DNA of 64,000 nt from Proteobacteria bacterium DTSAM18 (GTDB lineage: Bacteria; Myxococcota_A; UBA796; GCA-2862545), in assembly GCA_028767165.1 (NCBI GenBank), contig JARACJ010000002.1, positions 124,001 to 188,000 of the forward strand, in the 5' to 3' direction. Each line of letters opens with the position of its first letter. The first letter of the stretch is position 1. Below, in pieces: positions 27,776 to 34,733 of this stretch. A model generated the notes under the pieces. It was given only the letters and a program-made list of their open reading frames with translations, had not been told where the DNA came from and ran no database searches. The position numbers and the translations under genes are program-made.

Positions 27776-28872
27776 CCCCTCTCGGCCCCTACGCCCACGC
27801 CGACCAGATGGTCCTCGCGCTGCTCTTCCACGACCGCCACCTGCGGCGCCGCCTGCTCAAGTCGTCGCTGACCATGACCGGGCTGTACGCCCTGGTGATG
27901 GTCATGCCGATGTTCATGCAGAACCAGCTCTTCGGCGAGCTGAAGCCCGAGATGGCGGGCCTCGCTGCCTTCCTCTCCCAGGTCGCCGGCGGCGGCATGA
28001 CGGCCTTCGCGTTCGTCTGGGCCGCCCAATACACCCAGAACCTGGCCCGCACCGTCATGGACGAGCGGCTCGCGCTGCGGACCGCGGCCGGCGAGGGCAA
28101 CGCCAAGGGCGCCGAGAAGGGCTGGAAGCAGGCCAGCAAGCTGCTCCCGCTGTTCCTGCCACTGGGTGCCTTCTTCTGGTGGCAGGATCTGCCGGGCGTC
28201 GCGCTGCTCATGGTCGTCTCGCCCTACCTCAGCCTCCCCTTCCACTGGCTCTCCCACATCCAGCCGGCCGACCTTCCCCCGGGCTCCACCGCGAAGGAGG
28301 ATGCCCTGCCGATGGACATGCGGGCGCACATGGCCAGGAGCCTCGTGTCCATGGTCGTGCTCGGGCTGACGTTCCTCCTGGGCCTGTTCATGGCCGGCGT
28401 CGGCCTGCTCCTGATCCTGCCGCTGGCCGCGGGGCTGCTCGCCCTGCTCGAGGGTCGACTGCTCCGGCACCAGCGCTTCCTGCCGGCCCTCTCGGCGGTC
28501 CGTCGGCACGGCACGCGCGTGGCCCGCTGGGATCACGGTCGGTGGGGCCTGCTGTGGGCCCTCGGCGCGCCGGCCCTGGCCATCGGCCAGGCACTGCAGA
28601 CGGGGGTGGGGCTCCTCCTCCTCCTGCCCGTGGCGGCCCTGCTGTGGACCCACGGCGTGCAGGGGCTGACCGAGGAGGTCATCCTGCAGTCCACCACCCT
28701 GCACCTGTGGACCGCCCCGCTCACCCTGCCGCTGCTGGGCTTCGTGGCCTGCGTCAGCGCCTTCGTCTACCAGGCCCAGGCCATCTGGTTCACCCGGCTG
28801 CAGGACGAGCTGGAGGAGGGGACGGCGATGCAGGTGCTGCTCGACCGTCTGGAAGGGGAGGAGGCGGCATGA
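27772..28872 (+). CDS. Multi-pass membrane protein P3 of the paralogous family
   Basis: 366 residues, ATGA overlap with P2. The N terminus MTPLGPYAHADQMVLALLFHD resembles that of P4 (MMHPFAHADAMLRWLLQDD), indicating a close P3/P4 relationship. About six to eight hydrophobic segments. A central basic loop (GEGNAKGAEKGWKQASKLL) precedes span 3, ARWDHGRWGLLWALG lies before a later span pair, and the tail is EEGTAMQVLLDRLEGEEAA. Function unknown. Confidence 0.66.
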   Translation: MTPLGPYAHADQMVLALLFHDRHLRRRLLKSSLTMTGLYALVMVMPMFMQNQLFGELKPEMAGLAAFLSQVAGGGMTAFAFVWAAQYTQNLARTVMDERLALRTAAGEGNAKGAEKGWKQASKLLPLFLPLGAFFWWQDLPGVALLMVVSPYLSLPFHWLSHIQPADLPPGSTAKEDALPMDMRAHMARSLVSMVVLGLTFLLGLFMAGVGLLLILPLAAGLLALLEGRLLRHQRFLPALSAVRRHGTRVARWDHGRWGLLWALGAPALAIGQALQTGVGLLLLLPVAALLWTHGVQGLTEEVILQSTTLHLWTAPLTLPLLGFVACVSAFVYQAQAIWFTRLQDELEEGTAMQVLLDRLEGEEAA

Positions 28873-29960
28873 TGCACCCCTTCGCCCACGCCGATGCGAT
28901 GCTGCGGTGGCTACTGCAGGATGACGACAAGGTGCGCCGGCGGGTGGTGTACCAGTTGATGGCGAACGGGCTGGCGTTCGGGATGCTCTATGTCTTCAGC
29001 CTGGGGGGCCAGTCCGCCTCCAGCACGGCCCTCTGGACCGAAGACGCCCCCTGGCTGCCGCTGCTCACCACGGCGTTCCCCCTGGCCGTGATGGCGTCGG
29101 GGCCGTTTCCCTTCCTCATGGCGTACGGCGGCACCTCGAACCTGGCCCGCACAGCCTCCGGTGAACGCCTGCTCCAGGTGCCCGACTTCGCCAGGCAGCT
29201 GCAGTCGAAGCCCTGGGTCAGCCGATTCACCTTCGTGTGGTGGATCTTCTTCAGCGCCCTCCAGATGTGGGTCGGCAACTATGACTTCCTGATGTTTCCC
29301 CTTGCGATCATCGTGTTTCCCAGGCTGCTGAAGCGCCTCGGCAACCTGGAACCAGACGCCTACCCGAACGGCCAGGCCGACCTGGACGCCGCAGTGGCGC
29401 CTCCCAAGCGCCACTTCCTCGGCATGCACGCCGTCACCTTCCTCGTCCTCTCGATGGCCACCCTCCTGGGGGCCCTGGCCGGCCCCTTCGGCCTGGCCCT
29501 GCTCGTCCCCCTGGCCATCGGAGCCATGTCCACGGTCCACGGACGCATCCACCGGGGCGCCGGCGTGCGCGAGAGCCTGACCACCCCCAGCGGCCAGCAC
29601 CTGCTCGGCCTGCGGTGGGGCAGCCGCCATCGCTTGCGCTGGTTCACCGGCACCCTGGCCACCACGCTGCCGCTCTCGCTGCAGCTCGCCGGCAGCACCT
29701 TCCTGCTGCTGCCGGCGGCCGTCCTGCTGTGGCGCCACGGCCTCACCGGCCTGCAGCTCGGTATGCTGACCGACCACGCCACCGTCGTGCTGCTCCTGGC
29801 CCTGCCCACCATCGTCCTGACCCTGCTGGCCAACGGGCTGTCCGCCTTCACCTTCCAGGTGCAGGCCATCTGGCAGGCCCAGCAGGTGGAGGAGCTGCAG
29901 GAAGGGCAGGGGATGGTGGAGCTGCTGGAGCGACTCGAGAGGGCCCAGGAGGCCGCGTGA
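28869..29960 (+). CDS. Multi-pass membrane protein P4 of the paralogous family
   Basis: 363 residues starting at ATG-ATG that overlaps the P3 stop. It follows P3 throughout: HADAMLRWLLQDDDKVRRRVVYQL at the start, GTSNLARTASGERLLQ after the second span, LGLRWGSRHRLRWFTG before the last spans, LLPAAVLLWRHGLTGL, and tail QEGQGMVELLERLERAQEAA. About six to seven membrane segments. Two GTG/ATG-overlapped neighbours on each side place it firmly in the operon. Function unknown. Confidence 0.66.
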   Translation: MMHPFAHADAMLRWLLQDDDKVRRRVVYQLMANGLAFGMLYVFSLGGQSASSTALWTEDAPWLPLLTTAFPLAVMASGPFPFLMAYGGTSNLARTASGERLLQVPDFARQLQSKPWVSRFTFVWWIFFSALQMWVGNYDFLMFPLAIIVFPRLLKRLGNLEPDAYPNGQADLDAAVAPPKRHFLGMHAVTFLVLSMATLLGALAGPFGLALLVPLAIGAMSTVHGRIHRGAGVRESLTTPSGQHLLGLRWGSRHRLRWFTGTLATTLPLSLQLAGSTFLLLPAAVLLWRHGLTGLQLGMLTDHATVVLLLALPTIVLTLLANGLSAFTFQVQAIWQAQQVEELQEGQGMVELLERLERAQEAA

Positions 29961-30817
29961 AGCACATCCTGATGCACATGGACGAGGGCGGGCGGGCGCT
30001 GTGGGGTCACCGAAAGACGCTCACTCCCAGCTTCTGGACCCACCTGGGCGTCTCGACCGCCTTCGGATGGTGGATCCTGTTCGTTCCGGACGTGCAGGAG
30101 GAGATGCAGCTCGGCGTGGGGAGCCTGGCGATCGACAGCTTCGGCACCATGGCCCGCAGCGGCACCAAGCTGATCCTCACGTGTCTGCTCTGGTTTTCGA
30201 TGGCCCAGGCGCTACGAGTCGCCCACCACGGAACCCCCGCGCCCGGCATCCTCGCGGGCTTCCGCTGGCGCTACGTCCGCGCCGTCCTCGCGCTGGAGGT
30301 GATGTGGATCCTGGCGTTCCTCTCCGGCCTCCTCATGCTCGGCGTGGGCCTGCTGTACACGCTGCCGATCGCGTTCGCCCTGTACGCCCTCGTCGATCCA
30401 TGGCTGCTGCGAGGCCAGGGTGTGCGCGTAGCGTTCCGTCGCGCGGTGGACCACCGGGCCACGCGGATCCGCTGGGGCTTCTCCAGCCAACGCATTTTGC
30501 TGCTGGTGGGCCTCGCGGGCCTCGCCATGGACCTGGGCCTGTACGACCACTTCCACAACCTCGTCGTGATCCCCCTCGGACTCATCGAGCTGTTCGACAA
30601 CGGCGTCACGGCCGAATGGGGCGCCATCATGAAGGGAGAGCGCATCCCCTTCGCCGTCTCGCTGCTCCTCGTCCCGCTCAACCTGGCCGCCACCACGCTC
30701 GGCACGATGAGCCTCGCCCACGGCGCCCTCCGCGCCGCCGACGACACCGAGGAGATGGAGGAGGGCACCCGCATCGAAGGTCTGCTGGAGCGGCTGGAGG
30801 CTGCGCAGGCCGCTTGA
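29957..30817 (+). CDS. Multi-pass membrane protein P5 of the paralogous family (operon end)
   Basis: 286 residues from a GTG overlapping the P4 stop. About six hydrophobic spans; RATRIRWGFSSQRILLLVG is the RWG element, and the C terminus is EEGTRIEGLLERLEAAQAA. It is most like 33805-34686 in size and layout. Two bases after its stop begins a 25-bp repeat that also follows that paralogue, which probably closes the operon. Function unknown. Confidence 0.66.
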   Translation: MKHILMHMDEGGRALWGHRKTLTPSFWTHLGVSTAFGWWILFVPDVQEEMQLGVGSLAIDSFGTMARSGTKLILTCLLWFSMAQALRVAHHGTPAPGILAGFRWRYVRAVLALEVMWILAFLSGLLMLGVGLLYTLPIAFALYALVDPWLLRGQGVRVAFRRAVDHRATRIRWGFSSQRILLLVGLAGLAMDLGLYDHFHNLVVIPLGLIELFDNGVTAEWGAIMKGERIPFAVSLLLVPLNLAATTLGTMSLAHGALRAADDTEEMEEGTRIEGLLERLEAAQAA

Positions 30818-30818
30818 A

Positions 30819-30899
30819 GTAGGGGCGGGCCTTGGTCCGCCCGTGCCCGCACCGCCCACACACGGACGGGTCGGCGGGCGGACCAAGGCCCGCCCCTAC
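30819..30899. repeat. Inverted pair of dispersed repeat family 1
   Basis: A 25-base element at 30819-30843 (GTAGGGGCGGGCC then TTGGTCCGCCCG) is repeated as a perfect reverse complement at 30875-30899, separated by 31 bases. A third copy lies at 34689-34715, again just after the stop of a family member. It could fold as a large cruciform or hairpin and act as terminator, or be a REP-like element. Confidence 0.75.
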
Positions 30900-30975
30900 G
30901 ATGCCGTTCCCGAGGGCTTTGTTTCGGCAGCAACGCTTTGCAGCTGGTATCGTGGGTCACCGCCCCGGAGCCCCG

Positions 30976-32247
30976 ATGACCCAGCGCCCCTTCCTCCTCT
31001 GGCTCGCCGCCACCCACGCCCTCGCCCTGACCGCCTGCAACACCCGCTGCGACCCAGCCAAGCGTCCCTACGGCACCTTCGACCTGACGGCGTTCGAGGA
31101 GCTGCCCCAGGCCGACCTTCCCGGCCCGGGTTCCCTGCAGGGCATCACGGGCACCACCGTGGCCACGGGCCTGTACATGTTCCATGACCATGGCTGGAAC
31201 GGCTACGGCGACCTGTGCGGCATGAACCCCGTGCTGTTCGCAGACGACATCTCCGATCCTTACGGCGATGGTCCCCTGGAGCCCTACGACACGGTTGTCT
31301 ACGCCGCCCTCGACGGCACGCTCGTCTTTCTGGACTGCACCGCCGACGATCCCTTCCTACGCCCCGGGATCGCCATCCAGAACTGGATCGCCCCGGTCGA
31401 GACGGTGCAGGAGGCCTACATGGTGGCACGCCAGCACTTCGCCGGCGCCGAACCCCGGGGCGAACAGCCGGTGCTCTTCACCCAGGATGCCGAGGGGTTC
31501 ACCGTGGCCATCCCCAACGGCCTCACCTGGGCCAACCTGCTCCACATCTCCGAGGATGCGGACGTCCGCCAGCAGCTGGACGAGGTCTGCCCGAGGCCCG
31601 CATCGCCTGCGTTCTCCCTCGGCGGCCGCCTCACCACCGGCGTGCGTCTCGCAGACGGCCACCCCGGTCACACCTTCGCCGCCTACGCCGGCATGGAGGC
31701 CGCGGCCGTCCTCGCCTTCGAGCGCATGGCCGACCAGCTCGACCACCTGGGCGCGCCGGAACACCTGATCGCCGCATGCCACGACGCCGCCGACGAGGAG
31801 CGCATCCACGCCGACCTGCTCACGTCCTTCGCCGCCGATCGAAGCCTGCAGCCCGTGCCCGTCGAGCTCGACCCCTTCGCGCCCGTCGACCTGTTCACCT
31901 TCGCCCTCGACAACCGCCTCGAGGGCTGCATCCGCGAGACCTTCGGCGCCATGGTCGGACGCTTCCAGGCCGACCACCTCCCGCCAGGTCGCCTCCGCGA
32001 CATCTGGCAGCAGATCGCCACCGACGAGGAAGGCCACGCCGCCCTCTCCTGGCGTATCGCCGCCTGGGCCGAGGCCCAGCTCACCGACGCGCAGCGGGAG
32101 GTCCTGGACGCCCGAAGCGAGGCCCTGCTGGCCGGCCTGGTCGATGGCCACGACGCTCCTGCGGGCCTGCCCGTGGTGCCCGAGACGGCCCTGCATGTGT
32201 ACGGGGACGCCCTCCGTGATCGCGTGCTGGGGCGTCGCGCAGCCTGA
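30976..32247 (+). CDS. Exported lipoprotein with ferritin-like diiron domain, copy 1
   Basis: 423 residues. The signal MTQRPFLLWLAATHALALTAC lipidates Cys21. Residues ~25-215 are an unrecognised Cys-containing domain (TRCDPAKRPYGTFDLTAFEELP). From ~228 the protein becomes helical and matches the ferritin-like four-helix pattern. E241 or E249 with DEERIH (E275, H278) gives the first half-site. E316 or E321 with DEEGHA (E351, H354) gives the second, a doubled E-x~30-ExxH. Such domains bind two irons and act in oxidation or metal storage. A lipid-anchored member is unusual. GGAG precedes the ATG, and TATCGT at 30948-30953 may be the -10. Its last ~110 residues are almost identical to those of the next gene. 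Confidence 0.7.
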   Translation: MTQRPFLLWLAATHALALTACNTRCDPAKRPYGTFDLTAFEELPQADLPGPGSLQGITGTTVATGLYMFHDHGWNGYGDLCGMNPVLFADDISDPYGDGPLEPYDTVVYAALDGTLVFLDCTADDPFLRPGIAIQNWIAPVETVQEAYMVARQHFAGAEPRGEQPVLFTQDAEGFTVAIPNGLTWANLLHISEDADVRQQLDEVCPRPASPAFSLGGRLTTGVRLADGHPGHTFAAYAGMEAAAVLAFERMADQLDHLGAPEHLIAACHDAADEERIHADLLTSFAADRSLQPVPVELDPFAPVDLFTFALDNRLEGCIRETFGAMVGRFQADHLPPGRLRDIWQQIATDEEGHAALSWRIAAWAEAQLTDAQREVLDARSEALLAGLVDGHDAPAGLPVVPETALHVYGDALRDRVLGRRAA

Positions 32248-32313
32248 CGCCTGCATGAAGAAACATGGCGGCCCGTGCCGCCGGAGGGCATGACAGGCCG
32301 TCCAGGAGCCCCC

Positions 32314-33579
32314 ATGCCATCCCGTCCCTTTCCCGTCTGGCTCACCGCCGTGCACGCCCTCGCCCTGTCGGCCTGCACGCCCGTCGACCTCATCCAGTCC
32401 CCCTTCGTCGGCGCCGAGGGTGTGCCCGAGCTGGAGATCCTGCCCCCGCACCTGACCCCCCGTACGGGCAGCATGCGCGGGCTGAACGGCGACACGTTCG
32501 TGCCCGGCTTCTACGTCGAGACACGCTACGGCTACTGGCAGGGCTACGGCCAGCTGTGCGGTCAGCCGGAGCTCCTGGTCGAGTCCGACGTCCCGTTCAT
32601 CGACACCGAAGAAGTCCTCTGGGACCCGCTCGAGGGCGTCACCACCGACATCCTCTTCACCGACTGCCACCTCGACCCCGCCCACTACAGCGAGGACGGC
32701 GTGGATCTCGTCGACTGGCTCGGCCCGCCGGAGTCCCTGGAGGAGGCCTTCCTCGTCGCCCGCACCGACGGACACATCATCGAGGCCCGCGCCGGCCGTC
32801 CCGTCCTGTACGCCGAGGACGAGGAGGGCGCCTGGTTCCTCGGCTACTACCACCAGGACAGCGAGTTCAAGGGCATCGTGCTCAAGGTCCATCCCGACCA
32901 CACCGTGGAGACCATCCACGAGGCCTTCCGCAGCGACATGCCGACACCGATCGTCGGCCGCCTGTGCTCCGGTGTCCGCCTCGCCGAAGGCCACCCCGGC
33001 CACACCTTCGCCGCCTACGCGGGCCTCGAAGCCGCTGCCGCCATCGCCTTCGACCGCATGGCCGACCAGCTCGCCCACCTGGGCGCCCCCGAGGACCTCA
33101 TCGCCGCCTGCCACACCGCGGCCGACGAGGAGCGCGTCCACACCGCATTGCAGACCGGTCTCGCCGCCGAGCAGGGCCTGCAGCCCGTCCCCGTCGAGGT
33201 CGACCCCTTCGTCCCCGTCGACCTGTTCTCCTTCGCCCTCGACAACCGCCTCGAGGGCTGCATCCGCGAGACCTTCGGCGCCATGGTGGGACGCTTCCAG
33301 GCAGACCACCTCCCGCCAGGTCGCCTCCGCGACATCTGGCAGCAGATCGCCACCGACGAGGAAGGCCACGCGGCCCTGTCCTGGCGCATCGCCGCCTGGG
33401 CCGAGGCCCAGCTCACCGACGCCCAGAGGGAGGTCCTGGACGCCCGCAGCGAGGCCCTGCTGGCCGGTCTGGTCGATGGCCACGACGCTCCTGCGGGCCT
33501 GCCGGTGGTGCCCGAGGCGGCCCTGCATGTGTACGCCGAGGCGCTGCGCAGCCGCGTGCTGGCTCACCGCGCCGCCTGA
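32314..33579 (+). CDS. Exported lipoprotein with ferritin-like diiron domain, copy 2
   Basis: 421 residues, starting at the ATG at 32314 with AGGAG upstream. The lipoprotein signal ends ALALSAC. The N-terminal domain has diverged from copy 1 (TPVDLIQSPFVGAEGVPELEILPP, then YGYWQGYGQLCGQPELLVES against NGYGDLCGMNPVLFADD). The ferritin-like part keeps both half-sites (AADEERVHTALL and ATDEEGHAALSW). From LDNRLEGCIRE to the C terminus it is nearly identical to copy 1 in DNA as well as protein. A GGCGGC/GCCGCC hairpin lies between the genes at about 32274-32289. Role unknown; extracytoplasmic iron or oxidative chemistry is an inference. Confidence 0.7.
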   Translation: MPSRPFPVWLTAVHALALSACTPVDLIQSPFVGAEGVPELEILPPHLTPRTGSMRGLNGDTFVPGFYVETRYGYWQGYGQLCGQPELLVESDVPFIDTEEVLWDPLEGVTTDILFTDCHLDPAHYSEDGVDLVDWLGPPESLEEAFLVARTDGHIIEARAGRPVLYAEDEEGAWFLGYYHQDSEFKGIVLKVHPDHTVETIHEAFRSDMPTPIVGRLCSGVRLAEGHPGHTFAAYAGLEAAAAIAFDRMADQLAHLGAPEDLIAACHTAADEERVHTALQTGLAAEQGLQPVPVEVDPFVPVDLFSFALDNRLEGCIRETFGAMVGRFQADHLPPGRLRDIWQQIATDEEGHAALSWRIAAWAEAQLTDAQREVLDARSEALLAGLVDGHDAPAGLPVVPEAALHVYAEALRSRVLAHRAA

Positions 33580-33582
33580 GAA

Positions 33583-33662
33583 CCGTACGGGCGCTGCTCG
33601 CCGCGCCCAACCCCGTTGGCCTCGCTTGGGTCGTTGGACGTACGGGCACCCCTTGGGGCGCC
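33583..33662. repeat. Dispersed repeat family 2, second locus
   Basis: CCGTACGGGCGC at 33583 and CGTACGGGCACCCC...GGCGCC at 33639-33662 resemble the palindromes at 242-288, as does GCTTGGGTCGTT at 33624-33635. It fills the gap after the ferritin-like genes. Confidence 0.5.
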
Positions 33663-33716
33663 GGGGCCCCGCCCCGCCGCCCCGGCCTCATGCGCAAAAC
33701 CCCGCACGAACCTGCA

Positions 33717-33746
33717 TTGCCCGCCGACTGCACCTGATCGTACCGT
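33717..33746 (+). promoter_or_regulatory. Putative promoter for the sixth membrane paralogue
   Basis: TTGCCC, 18 bases, TACCGT, about 59 bases before the ATG at 33805. Confidence 0.45.
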
Positions 33747-33804
33747 GTGAAAGCCGCCTTCCATCCATCCCGGAAGCCCTCACCCACGCCCACGGTACCC
33801 GCCC

Positions 33805-34686
33805 ATGCCCAAGCACCCGATGGCCCACCTCGACGAAGCTGGCCTGCACATCCTCCGGCACCTGCGTCCGCTGCGGTGGCACCTGCTCGGCATCGTCTGC
33901 GTCGTGCCCGTGTCCATTCTCGGGACCTTCGTCTTCTCCATGCCCGAGCTCCTCGGCATTCCCGACTTCTTCGCCCTCGGTGCCCTGCAGGCGGTGCTCT
34001 TCCTCTTCGGGCTCCCCACCTGGATCGCCTTCGTCTTCAACCTCTTCTTCGCCACCGGAGAGGCCCTGGAGGCCCTCCACGACGGCAGACCGGTCCCGGG
34101 CCTGTGGAGCGGCATGAAGCTGCGCTACGTCGGCGTCACCCTCCTCAAGGCCGTCATCTGGCTCGCCGCGACCATCCTGTCCGCGATGACGCTCTTCCTC
34201 GGCGCACTGGTCCTGTTCCCCATGGCCTACGCCCTGTGCATGCGCCTGAACGGCTGGGCCATCCATGGACTGGACCCCGGCAAGGCCCTCGACCGGGCGC
34301 TGCAGGCCAAGGGCTGGTCCCTCGCCTTCGGCACCCAGAACAACAAGCTCTTCTTCAACTTCGGCCTGGGTGCCTACATGGTTCCCTACGCGCTGCGCTA
34401 CACCACGACCTTCTGGTTCCTCGTGGGCATGGCGGTCATCTCGCTTCTCGGCTTCGACGGGGGCAGCTGGGCACCGGAGGAGGCCATCGCCAGCGGTGCC
34501 GCCATGTCCGTAGCGGATGTGCTCGGCGTCACCGCCTTCTACACGGGCTCGTTCCTGCCGCTGCAGATCGGCCAGCTCCTCGGCCTCCAGGCCTCGATCC
34601 TCACCGTCGCCGACGAGCAGCACATCCAGACCGGGGACGACATCGAAGCCGCCCTCACCCGCCTGGAATCCCGAGCAGCCGCCTGA
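33805..34686 (+). CDS. Multi-pass membrane protein P6, detached paralogue
   Basis: 293 residues, six or so hydrophobic spans (RWHLLGIVCVVPVSILGTFVF, LQAVLFLFGLPTWIAFVFNLFFATG, and others). A loop motif DGRPVPGLWSGMKLRYVGVTLLKAVIW corresponds to EGRPLPPLKDAVKGRYVGAILL in P1, and the tail is QTGDDIEAALTRLESRAAA. It is therefore a relative of P1-P5 outside their operon, with its own putative promoter and followed three bases after the stop by the repeat that also follows P5. No function recognised. Confidence 0.66.
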   Translation: MPKHPMAHLDEAGLHILRHLRPLRWHLLGIVCVVPVSILGTFVFSMPELLGIPDFFALGALQAVLFLFGLPTWIAFVFNLFFATGEALEALHDGRPVPGLWSGMKLRYVGVTLLKAVIWLAATILSAMTLFLGALVLFPMAYALCMRLNGWAIHGLDPGKALDRALQAKGWSLAFGTQNNKLFFNFGLGAYMVPYALRYTTTFWFLVGMAVISLLGFDGGSWAPEEAIASGAAMSVADVLGVTAFYTGSFLPLQIGQLLGLQASILTVADEQHIQTGDDIEAALTRLESRAAA

Positions 34687-34688
34687 TC

Positions 34689-34715
34689 GTAGGGGCGGGC
34701 CTTGGTCCGCCCGTG
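34689..34715. repeat. Dispersed repeat family 1, third copy
   Basis: The same 27-base sequence as at 30819-30845, placed three bases after the P6 stop and 19 bases before the end of the convergent transporter gene. Confidence 0.75.
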
Positions 34716-34733
34716 GCGCGTCGCGGCACCCCT

